Assembly (NCBI GenBank): GCA_016784195.1 | Contig: JADHVE010000022.1 | Location: 1-17,933, forward strand | Reading direction: 5' to 3' | DNA length: 17,933 nucleotides | Source of the DNA: Candidatus Woesearchaeota archaeon | GTDB lineage: Archaea; Nanobdellota; Nanobdellia; Woesearchaeales; GW2011-AR4 | Shown: positions 9,619 through 16,598 of the stretch, piece after piece | Layout of the letters: the number at the start of each line of letters is the position of its first letter | Position numbering within the stretch: the stretch's first letter is position 1 | Notes under the pieces: model-generated | Told to the model about the DNA's origin: nothing | Seen by the model: only the letters and a program-made list of their open reading frames with translations | The model's database searches: none | Position numbers and translations under genes: made by a program

Positions 9619-10759
9619 ATTTGAAAATGATGCTGAGATTTTAGACTATTTGAAGAGTTTGCCTGTCTATGAAAATAGCTCTACAAAATCTGCTTTTTAT
9701 CGGGCGTTGTTTTTCCTGAGTGTTTTATACTGCAGATTCTTTAAATTGGATAAGCCACTTTTCATAGTCTTGGTTACTAATAATAGATGCAATTTGAATT
9801 GTATTTATTGTTATGGTAATTATGGCGAAAGAAAAGATTATAAAGATTATTCCACTAAAGAATTACTGAAGGTTATTGATAAACTAAAAGACTTAGGCAC
9901 CAGGCTTATTACGATGCATGGAGGAGAATCTCTTTTACGAAATGATATTGGTGAGATTATTAACTATGTCAAGCACAAGGGCTTTTATGTAGGTTTTAAT
10001 ACAAACGGTTACCTGGTCTCAAAAAAAATAGATCAATTGCGATGTGTTGACACTATATGCCTCAGCCTGGATGGCACAGAAACAATTAATGACAAGAACC
10101 GAGGAGAAGGTTGTTACAACAAGGTTATGGAAGCTATCGATATAATCAAAAAAAATAATGTTCCCTGTGTTATTTCTGCAACACTTACCAAGGATAATAT
10201 GCAGGACATGGAATTTCTTGCAGAACTGGGTTTATCCAAGGATGTCATGATACAATACAGCATCTTGTATAATTCTCCAGGACTTAAAGATAGATCATCT
10301 AACCTTGTCATGAATGATAAAGAGATACGAGATACGGTGAGTAAAATTCGTCATCTAAGGAAAGAAGGTTACCCGATATATTATTCTGATAATGTCCTTA
10401 ATGCCACGATTAACTGGCCTGTATCTCACGATGAAAAAGAATTTTTCACTGAAAAAGAGGTAACAAAAAAAATGGCTAAGGACACAAAGCTTGTAGTGTG
10501 TTATCATGGTAAATTAAAATACCAAATTGATGCTGACGGTAGAGTTATAACATGTTGGGCTCAAGACCATAAAAATGCTCCCAATATAAAAGACCTTGGT
10601 GTTACCGGTGCAATTAAGAAATGTCATGATGATAATGAATGCAAACATTGTGTTTTTTTGGCAAATAATGAACATAATGCGCTTATGCACCTGAGCCCTA
10701 GAAATATTTTGAATAATTTACGTATTCAAATTTTGCATGCTATTAAAATAAAAAAATAA
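9596..10759 (+). CDS. Radical SAM protein with SPASM-like C-terminal cysteine cluster
   Basis: I chose the ATG at 9596, giving 387 residues (MKKTDWDEF...). An in-frame ATG at 9566 would add ten residues that look like read-through of the overlapping gene. Neither start has a strong ribosome binding site. Numbered from 9566, the radical SAM cysteines are C75, C79 and C82 in NRCNLNCIYCYG, and the GGE motif is in MHGGES. NTNGY and SLDG mark later barrel strands. The C-terminus has C312, C330 (after DADGRVIT), C353, C359 and C362, a SPASM-like set that could bind extra iron-sulphur clusters. The ending (CVFLANNEHNALMHL) is typical of radical SAM proteins in surface glycan loci. SPASM enzymes often modify peptides, but no precursor peptide is evident here. 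It overlaps the upstream YfhO-like gene, so the two are probably coupled. Confidence 0.85.
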   Translation: MKKTDWDEFENDAEILDYLKSLPVYENSSTKSAFYRALFFLSVLYCRFFKLDKPLFIVLVTNNRCNLNCIYCYGNYGERKDYKDYSTKELLKVIDKLKDLGTRLITMHGGESLLRNDIGEIINYVKHKGFYVGFNTNGYLVSKKIDQLRCVDTICLSLDGTETINDKNRGEGCYNKVMEAIDIIKKNNVPCVISATLTKDNMQDMEFLAELGLSKDVMIQYSILYNSPGLKDRSSNLVMNDKEIRDTVSKIRHLRKEGYPIYYSDNVLNATINWPVSHDEKEFFTEKEVTKKMAKDTKLVVCYHGKLKYQIDADGRVITCWAQDHKNAPNIKDLGVTGAIKKCHDDNECKHCVFLANNEHNALMHLSPRNILNNLRIQILHAIKIKK

Positions 10760-10804
10760 GTTATTCCTGAAGATTCCTAATAGCATAAATATTATCTAAT
10801 AAAA

Positions 10805-11830
10805 ATGGAAAGAATTTTGCTAAAAACCCCTAGAAACAGGTCGTTTTCTCTATCTGTCGTTGCTCCCATGTATAATGAAGAAGAAAATATTGATGTTTTC
10901 CTTTCTCGACTGATACCTATTCTTAAGAAGGTAACGCCTAATTACAATATTATTTGTATAAATGATGGTAGTACAGACAATACATTAGAAAAACTCATTG
11001 AAAATCACAAAAGTAATTCTGCAATAGAAATAATCAACCTTAGCCGTAATTTTGGTAAAGAAATGGCTTTAACGGCAGGATTCGATTATTCCCAGGGAGA
11101 TGTTGTTATACCAATTGACTCAGACCTTCAAGATCCGCCTGAGCTTATTGAAGAGATGGTCAATAAATGGAAAGAGGGTTTTGATGTTGTTTATGCAACC
11201 AGACGGATTAGACATGGAGAAAGTTGGCTCAAGAAGAGTACTGCTGCATTTTTCTATAAAATGATTAACGCGGTTTCTGAAATACCAATACCTGAAAATA
11301 CAGGAGATTTCAGGCTTATGGATAAACGTGTTGTAGTGGCTATTCGTCAATTACCGGAAGAAGCAAGGTTCATGAAGGGCGTTTTCTCCTGGGTTGGTTT
11401 CAAACAGACGGCAATCATGTATGACAGACAACCTCGTTTTTCAGGAAAAACAAGCTGGAACTATTGGAAACTATGGAATTTTTCCCTTGATGGATTTACC
11501 TCGTTTTCTCACCTGCCTATTAGAATTTGGTCATATATCGGCATTGCTATATCATTATTTTCTTTGATATATGCTGTTACCCTGGCTACATACGTTATCT
11601 TTGTAAAGGGTATTGATGTCCCTGGTTATGCATCTTTAATGGTTGTAACACTTTTTTTAGGAGGAATTATTCTCATAGGACTGGGAGTTCTTGGTGAATA
11701 TATTGGGCGAATATTTAATGAGGTAAAGGGAAGACCCCTTTACTTAATCAGTGATTTATGGGGATTTGAAAAAAAAGGAATAACCCAAAATAATGAAAGT
11801 AACCCTTCTGGAAATAAAAAAGGCAGGTGA
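10805..11830 (+). CDS. Polyprenyl-phosphate glycosyltransferase, GT2 family (DPM1/GtrB/CsbB-like)
   Basis: The 341-residue protein shows the full layout of this family. The GT-A domain starts with SLSVVAPMYNEEENI; D54 lies in INDGSTDNT, and the metal-binding D105-S-D107 is in IDSDLQDPPE. The segment RFSGKTSW at 211-218 and the following YWKLWNFSLDG are hallmarks of the GtrB/DPM group. Two membrane helices follow (about 243-267 and 275-300), then GEYIGRIFNEVKGRPLY and a short charged tail. The reaction is transfer of a sugar from a nucleotide donor to undecaprenyl phosphate on the cytoplasmic face. The sugar cannot be read from sequence. In CsbB/YfhO and Gtr systems the product is flipped and used by a GT-C enzyme; three YfhO-like proteins in this window are candidates. 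The start has no obvious ribosome binding site. Confidence 0.92.
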   Translation: MERILLKTPRNRSFSLSVVAPMYNEEENIDVFLSRLIPILKKVTPNYNIICINDGSTDNTLEKLIENHKSNSAIEIINLSRNFGKEMALTAGFDYSQGDVVIPIDSDLQDPPELIEEMVNKWKEGFDVVYATRRIRHGESWLKKSTAAFFYKMINAVSEIPIPENTGDFRLMDKRVVVAIRQLPEEARFMKGVFSWVGFKQTAIMYDRQPRFSGKTSWNYWKLWNFSLDGFTSFSHLPIRIWSYIGIAISLFSLIYAVTLATYVIFVKGIDVPGYASLMVVTLFLGGIILIGLGVLGEYIGRIFNEVKGRPLYLISDLWGFEKKGITQNNESNPSGNKKGR

Positions 11831-13091
11831 CAATAAGGACTTTAACGGTGGATTTGGCACTGCATTTCAAGTAGGAAACTCGATTCGATCAAAGCTGTTA
11901 CAATATATAAGAGCAAAATCAGAAAGTTTTCCTACCATGTCTTATACTTATATCGCAGCAATTTTCAAGATGTATAATCATTCCGTAGGATATTATGTTA
12001 ATGACATGCCAAAATCATCTGATATTCTACTCATGCATGTAAGTCTTATCCGGCACAAGGAAGAAGTAAACTTTTTAAAAAGGCTGAAGGGTTCAGGACT
12101 TAAAAATATAGGCGTCTATGGCCCTTTAGCAAGTGTAAAACCGGAACTATTTAAAGATGCTGATTTCATAATAGTAGGTGAGCCAGAAAATGCAATTTTA
12201 AACATTTGTAAAAATGAAAAGATACCACAAGGTATAGTATACAGCAATCCAGTAATGGATCTTGATGCATTGCCATTTCCTGATTGGAGTATTTTTAATG
12301 TTAACGAATACTCATTTTCACCGGTATTACCTCTTAAACCATGTGTATTTGTGTTAGCCAGCAGAGGGTGTCCCTATAAATGTTCATATTGCCCTTATCG
12401 AGTATTTGGAACACACAGGGTAAGAAGACCTGAGAAAGTAGTTGAAGAATTTATATACCTTAAGGAAAGCTACGGAATAAAGGCATGCTTTTTCAGGGAC
12501 CCAACATTCTCAATCAACCAGAAGAATATTGAGAAACTGGCAAATTTAATGGTTATTAATAAGTTAAATATCAGATGGGGGTGTGAAACAAAGCTTGATC
12601 TACTTACAATCCCACTTTTAAAACTGTTGTACGCAAGCGGCCTCAGAGCCCTGAAAGTTGGAATTGAATCATTAGATCATAACCTGCTCAAAAAACATGG
12701 GAGAAATCCACCAAATATAATTCATCAGGAAGAGATTATTCGTTTTTGTAAAAAGATAGGAATAAAAGTGATAGCATTTTACATTGTCGGTTTACCTGAT
12801 GATGGAAAAGAGTCCATTCATAAAATGATAAAATACTCTCGCAAATTAAATACAAGTTTTGCAAACTTTACGGTCTGCACGCCGATACCCGGTACATCAT
12901 TCTACGACGAAATGAAAGATAAGATTTTTGATTTTGATTTAAATCATTATGATAATTTTCATATTGTTTTTAAACACGAAAATCTTACGAAAGAGGAAAT
13001 ATTGAATTATCAGGAAAAAGCTATTAACGAGTACTATTTTAGATTAAGATTCATTTTCAGGTATATAATTGATAAACTCAATACAAGGTGA
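11793..13091 (+). CDS. Radical SAM protein with divergent B12-binding-like N-domain
   Basis: The 432-residue protein begins with MKVTLLEIKKAG and a GGFGTAFQVGNS segment, an N-terminus I associate with radical SAM proteins of surface polysaccharide loci. The N-domain (about 1-150) is alpha/beta, but where related proteins have a GG-H loop this one reads VYGPLAS, so cobalamin binding is doubtful. The cluster cysteines are C193, C197 and C200 in SRGCPYKCSYCPY. RDPTFSIN, WGCETKLDL, LKVGIESLD and YIVGLPDDG mark the barrel. The gene starts 38 bp inside the glycosyltransferase gene; AAGGA at 11775-11779 is rather distant (13 bases). Its stop overlaps the next start (GTGA, 13088-13091). The packing implies a shared operon and probably a role in preparing the glycan or its lipid carrier. 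The substrate is unknown. Confidence 0.87.
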   Translation: MKVTLLEIKKAGDNKDFNGGFGTAFQVGNSIRSKLLQYIRAKSESFPTMSYTYIAAIFKMYNHSVGYYVNDMPKSSDILLMHVSLIRHKEEVNFLKRLKGSGLKNIGVYGPLASVKPELFKDADFIIVGEPENAILNICKNEKIPQGIVYSNPVMDLDALPFPDWSIFNVNEYSFSPVLPLKPCVFVLASRGCPYKCSYCPYRVFGTHRVRRPEKVVEEFIYLKESYGIKACFFRDPTFSINQKNIEKLANLMVINKLNIRWGCETKLDLLTIPLLKLLYASGLRALKVGIESLDHNLLKKHGRNPPNIIHQEEIIRFCKKIGIKVIAFYIVGLPDDGKESIHKMIKYSRKLNTSFANFTVCTPIPGTSFYDEMKDKIFDFDLNHYDNFHIVFKHENLTKEEILNYQEKAINEYYFRLRFIFRYIIDKLNTR

Positions 13092-13936
13092 ATAAGATAT
13101 TAATAACTGGTTCTACAGGAGACGTTGGGAAGGCATTAAGTGAACACTTACTTAAAGAAAAATACGATGTATTATGCTTAGTAAGAGGAGAAAAAAAAAC
13201 ACCTTATGAAATAAGGGGAGATTTGACTGATTATAATTCCTTAAGCAAAGCGACAGAAAACATAAAAATTGTTATCCATGTGGCGGGGGTTATAAAAGGC
13301 AGCAGGCAGGCTCTCAGAGATGTAAACATTGACGGCACCAGGAATCTGATCAGAGCATGTGAAGAAAACGCAGTAGAAAAGGTTGTCTTTATTAGCACGT
13401 TAGATCTGAAATTTTTCAACACACCCTATTCTGAGTCTAAGAAAAAGGCAGAAAAAATCATTATTAATTCTAATTTGAATTATATTATCTTAAGACCTTC
13501 AGTAATTTACGGAAAAGGCTTTCATAAAGATCTTTCATCTCTGGTTAAACTTTTAAAAAATGCTCCTTTAATTCCAGTAATCGGCAGTGGGAAAAACCTG
13601 TATCAACCAATCTATGTTCATGATTTAATATTGCTTATAAAAGAAATTATTATTAAAAATAATTTTACGAATGAGGCCTATTTTGTGTGTGGTGCAGAAC
13701 CAATAAGTCTAAATGAATTGATTGATTTGATATGCAATAGACTATCAAAGAAAGTGGTAAAATTGCATGTCCCCAATCTTGTAGTCAAAATAGTTTCATT
13801 GTTTACAGTTTTATTTAGCATGAACATAAATTTAAGAAATTTTACGACTGACAAAATTTGCAGCAATGAAGAAATCAAAAAAGCCTATGACTTTAACCCG
13901 ATATCTGTCAAGGAAGGCATTAATAAATTAGTTTAG
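13088..13936 (+). CDS. NAD-dependent epimerase/dehydratase family protein (extended SDR)
   Basis: The 282-residue protein starts at a GTG that overlaps the upstream stop by 4 bp; MNKILITGSTGDVG is a textbook N-terminus, with the glycine motif GSTGDVG at residues 8-14. GDLTD is the usual acidic patch after the third strand, and IHVAGV is the fourth-strand motif. VFISTLD precedes the catalytic Y114-x-x-x-K118 (YSESK), followed by LRPSVIYGKG and QPIYVHDL, both typical of atypical/extended SDRs of the epimerase family. It is short for a sugar epimerase (often 310-340 residues) and ends soon after a PISVKEGI segment. Likely substrates are a nucleotide sugar or a lipid-linked intermediate, but this is not readable from sequence. 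It sits between two radical SAM genes. Confidence 0.88.
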   Translation: MNKILITGSTGDVGKALSEHLLKEKYDVLCLVRGEKKTPYEIRGDLTDYNSLSKATENIKIVIHVAGVIKGSRQALRDVNIDGTRNLIRACEENAVEKVVFISTLDLKFFNTPYSESKKKAEKIIINSNLNYIILRPSVIYGKGFHKDLSSLVKLLKNAPLIPVIGSGKNLYQPIYVHDLILLIKEIIIKNNFTNEAYFVCGAEPISLNELIDLICNRLSKKVVKLHVPNLVVKIVSLFTVLFSMNINLRNFTTDKICSNEEIKKAYDFNPISVKEGINKLV

Positions 13937-13959
13937 CAAGGAAATTTTTTGTAAAGTTG

Positions 13960-13964
13960 AGGAG
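13960..13964 (+). promoter_or_regulatory. Strong ribosome binding site
   Basis: AGGAG lies five bases before the ATG at 13970. It is the best ribosome binding site in the window; most other plus-strand genes here have weak sites or rely on overlap with the preceding gene. It fixes the start of the downstream radical SAM gene. Confidence 0.75.
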
Positions 13965-13969
13965 AAACA

Positions 13970-15361
13970 ATGTCAAAAGTACTCTTAATAAACCCGGCAA
14001 TGGCTGAAGTATATAAAATAGCTAAAATAAAGAATTCAGTTCCAAATTATTTTCCACTCAACTTGTTAACTATCGCAACTCCCTTAATAGAAAATAGACA
14101 CGAAGTACAGCTTCTTGATTTAAATTACAAACCGAATGTAAAAGAATCAGTAATTGAAGCTCTAAAGGAGTTTTCACCCGATTATGTAGGAATCACATTT
14201 ACAACACCTCTTTACTCACAAAGTATTAGAATCATTTCTCTGGTTAAAGAGTATAAACAAGATATAGTAACTATTGCAGGGGGAGTTCATATGACATCTG
14301 ATTGTATGAGCACAATGAAAAATTCAAAGATTGATATAGCCGTGACCGGAGAAGGCGACTTTAAACTGTTAGAAATTGTTGAGTCTAGGAATATCAAGGC
14401 GGTAAAAGGAATCGCATATAGAGAAAATGGCAATATTATAGTTAATGACCGAAGCCCCTTACTGACATGTTTAGATAAGATTCCATTTCCTGCTGTCAGT
14501 CTGATTGAAAGAGATCTATATAAACTTCCTCATACTATCAGGAAAAAGGAGCCTGTTTTCCCACTTGAAACAAGTAGAGGGTGTGTTTATGAATGTATAT
14601 ATTGTAACAAATCAATTTTTGGGAATAAATTTAGAGAAAAATCCCCGGAAAGAGTATTACAGGATATTCGAAAAATAGCTGATTTAGGGTACAATGAAAT
14701 ACACATAGTTGACGATGGATTTACTACAAATATGAAACGAGCAAAGGAAATCTGCAGGTTAATTATTAAAGAAAAAAGTCATTTATCGTTTAATTGTTGT
14801 AATGGAGTACGGGTAGATCGTATAGATGAAGAATTGCTCAGCCTCATGAAAAAAGCAAAATTTTTCAGAGTCTCGCTCGGTATTGAATCCGGTTCTCAAG
14901 CGATTCTGGACAAGGTAGATAAGAAGATGAAGCTCGAAAGCTATGTTAAAGCGATAAAAATGTTTAAAAAGGCTGGTATTGAGACACTTGCATATTTCAT
15001 GTTTGGACTCCCAGATGAACATGAAGAAGACTTGAAAAAAACAATTGAGTTTGCAAAAAAACTTAAACCTACCGTGGCAAAGTTTTCCATAACCATACCG
15101 TTACCGTCAACACCGTTATTTGAAGAATGGGAAAAGAGGGGATATATATTATCAAAAAACTGGGATGATTTCGGATTTTATCAGGAGAAAAAGATATATG
15201 AGCATCCTAATCTATCATGGGAAATATTGACAAAATATTTAGATATGTCATACAGATCTTTCTATTTTTCTCCATCATATATGATAAGCAGATTCTTCAG
15301 TTCAATAAGGAATGGATCGTTAATTGATGATTTGAAAATGGCGTTACAGATAAAATGGTAA
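13970..15361 (+). CDS. B12-binding-domain radical SAM protein
   Basis: The 463-residue protein has an N-terminal cobalamin-type domain (about 1-150): MSKVLLINPAM, PLNLLTIATPL, YVGITFTTP, IAGGVHMTS and AVTGEGD all match the usual strands, although a DxHxxG motif is absent. The radical SAM barrel has C205, C209 and C212 in SRGCVYECIYC, then VDDGFT, CCNGVRVD, VSLGIESGS and MFGLPDE. The C-terminal third (PLPSTPLFEEW) is typical of the BchE-like group. It resembles the enzyme at 4784-6217 more than the one at 11793-13091. It follows the extended SDR by 33 bp and is the last gene of the plus-strand run. The stop lies 43 bp from the stop of a minus-strand gene. Methylation or another radical reaction on a glycan or lipid is plausible but unproven. 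Confidence 0.9.
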   Translation: MSKVLLINPAMAEVYKIAKIKNSVPNYFPLNLLTIATPLIENRHEVQLLDLNYKPNVKESVIEALKEFSPDYVGITFTTPLYSQSIRIISLVKEYKQDIVTIAGGVHMTSDCMSTMKNSKIDIAVTGEGDFKLLEIVESRNIKAVKGIAYRENGNIIVNDRSPLLTCLDKIPFPAVSLIERDLYKLPHTIRKKEPVFPLETSRGCVYECIYCNKSIFGNKFREKSPERVLQDIRKIADLGYNEIHIVDDGFTTNMKRAKEICRLIIKEKSHLSFNCCNGVRVDRIDEELLSLMKKAKFFRVSLGIESGSQAILDKVDKKMKLESYVKAIKMFKKAGIETLAYFMFGLPDEHEEDLKKTIEFAKKLKPTVAKFSITIPLPSTPLFEEWEKRGYILSKNWDDFGFYQEKKIYEHPNLSWEILTKYLDMSYRSFYFSPSYMISRFFSSIRNGSLIDDLKMALQIKW

Positions 15362-15404
15362 TGTCCAACACTTTTATTGGCCAGGATTCCACTTTTTATT
15401 CTAA

Positions 15405-15917
15405 TCAGTCAAATTCACTTTTTTGTCCAAGAATAATTAACTTCATTAAAAGTATGGTTTTTGACATTAGTAACAGGACGGGTTTGCCATTATATAACTT
15501 TCCGCCTTTTAATATCACCTGTCCGTTATTTAGGAGCCTTTGCAATCTTAGCTCAACCATTCTTTTTGCGTTATAACACTTAAGAATTTCTTCAAGGGTA
15601 AGCCCCCTCTTGGAATCGTACAATTCTCTTAATATCCTGATTCGTCTTGCGGTTTCACCCAGGTTAATAAAGTGGAAATAGCAATACCCCAGTGAAGAAT
15701 AAATGATGATATTCACCGTTAAGTTCGGTAAGAACGTTTTTCCTAGAAACACAGAAATTAACTGTACAAAAAGGAGACTTAACAAGCCAATTGCAAATCC
15801 TGAAAACAATGATTTTAATAACCCCTTCATGACAAAACGTATGCACAAGATCTGCGTTGCAACATTTATCGAAAAGGCAACAACCGGATTAATAGCATTA
15901 ATATAGTCACCAACCAT
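15405..15917 (-). CDS. Small membrane protein with winged-helix-like C-terminus (copy A)
   Basis: The 170-residue protein has three likely membrane helices (about 10-30, 36-58 and 65-84), then a soluble tail from N85. The tail begins LGETARRIRILREL and continues with LTLEEILKCY, a recognition-helix-like MVELRLQRLLNNG, and two short strands (QVILKGGKLY, PVLLLM), the order expected of a winged helix. It ends with a hydrophobic helix (about 152-164). Tail and topology match the gene upstream on the same strand (15989-16513), so the two look like diverged tandem copies. I recall similar proteins near radical SAM and glycan genes but know no proven function. A membrane-bound regulator is one reading; a structural partner of the glycosylation enzymes is another. 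Start codon is the ATG complementary to 15915-15917, with a weak ribosome site. Confidence 0.78.
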   Translation of the reverse strand: MVGDYINAINPVVAFSINVATQILCIRFVMKGLLKSLFSGFAIGLLSLLFVQLISVFLGKTFLPNLTVNIIIYSSLGYCYFHFINLGETARRIRILRELYDSKRGLTLEEILKCYNAKRMVELRLQRLLNNGQVILKGGKLYNGKPVLLLMSKTILLMKLIILGQKSEFD

Positions 15918-15988
15918 AGTTAACTTATGTTAAGGAAAAAATTTTCACTAAGCTTTTTTTGTTTCCAAAGCTGATAACAAAATACAAG

Positions 15989-16513
15989 TCACCCACCTTT
16001 GCGAGATACATTCATCATTTCTCTATAAATAATAAAAATACGAGCAAACAAGGCCCCTTTTGGCGTCAAAACATATCTATCTTCATCCATTTCAACCATT
16101 TTATTCAGGAGAAGGTCTCTTATCCTAGGGTTTACCAGGATATTATCGTTCATCAATTCATCAAACTTTTTTTTGTCCAAACCGTTTTGCCCTGCATTGG
16201 CAATTGTTGTCACAATAACTAATGACGGACTGTCCGCTTCTAACGCAGAATACGTAATCATGTAAGCTAGCGTTAATGAGATAAAGAATGAAGAAATTTG
16301 TATATATTCTACAAATCTTCCAGGGGGGGGTATTCCCCAGCAAACAGAGTGATCAGGAAGATTACAAAGAACAAGAATCCCAACAATCATAACAGCAAAA
16401 AATATTTGCAGAATTGTTTTAGTTTGCCTCTTTGGTAATCTGATTTTCCAAAGCACAAGATGAATTAAAAAGGCTGAAATAAATAAGGCCGAACCCCAAA
16501 ATAATATTATCAT
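15989..16513 (-). CDS. Small membrane protein with winged-helix-like C-terminus (copy B)
   Basis: The 174-residue protein has three likely membrane helices (about 2-22, 33-51 and 69-90) and a soluble tail from L91. The tail has two helices (SPSLVIVTTIA, KKKFDELMND), a helix with NPRIRDLLLNKMV, then DEDRYVLTPKGALFARIF, a pattern much like the wing and last helix of winged-helix proteins. Compared with copy A, the segments RIRDLLLNKMV / RLQRLLNNGQV and YVLTPKGALFA / YNGKPVLLLMS fall at matching positions. A run of eight C bases on the coding strand encodes part of the PPP between helices 2 and 3. The gene lies 85 bp downstream of the YfhO-like gene and 71 bp upstream of copy A, so all three may form an operon. 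Function is unknown. Confidence 0.78.
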   Translation of the reverse strand: MIILFWGSALFISAFLIHLVLWKIRLPKRQTKTILQIFFAVMIVGILVLCNLPDHSVCWGIPPPGRFVEYIQISSFFISLTLAYMITYSALEADSPSLVIVTTIANAGQNGLDKKKFDELMNDNILVNPRIRDLLLNKMVEMDEDRYVLTPKGALFARIFIIYREMMNVSRKGG

Positions 16514-16598
16514 CTCAAGTAATTACAAATTAAATAGAACAGAAATTCTCGCAGATAAAAACTTTTTAATATAAGCCCAAATACTTTGATTTTATTGC

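Noticed and set aside
15362..15404. Bidirectional terminator between the converging genes
   Set aside because: Only a 4-bp CCAA/TTGG stem (15365-15380) is visible; no GC-rich hairpin is present, so I do not annotate one.
15951..15972. Inverted repeat AGCTTT...AAAGCT between the two small minus-strand genes
   Set aside because: A 6-bp AT-rich stem with a 10-base loop is weak, and termination there would cut copy A from its probable operon.
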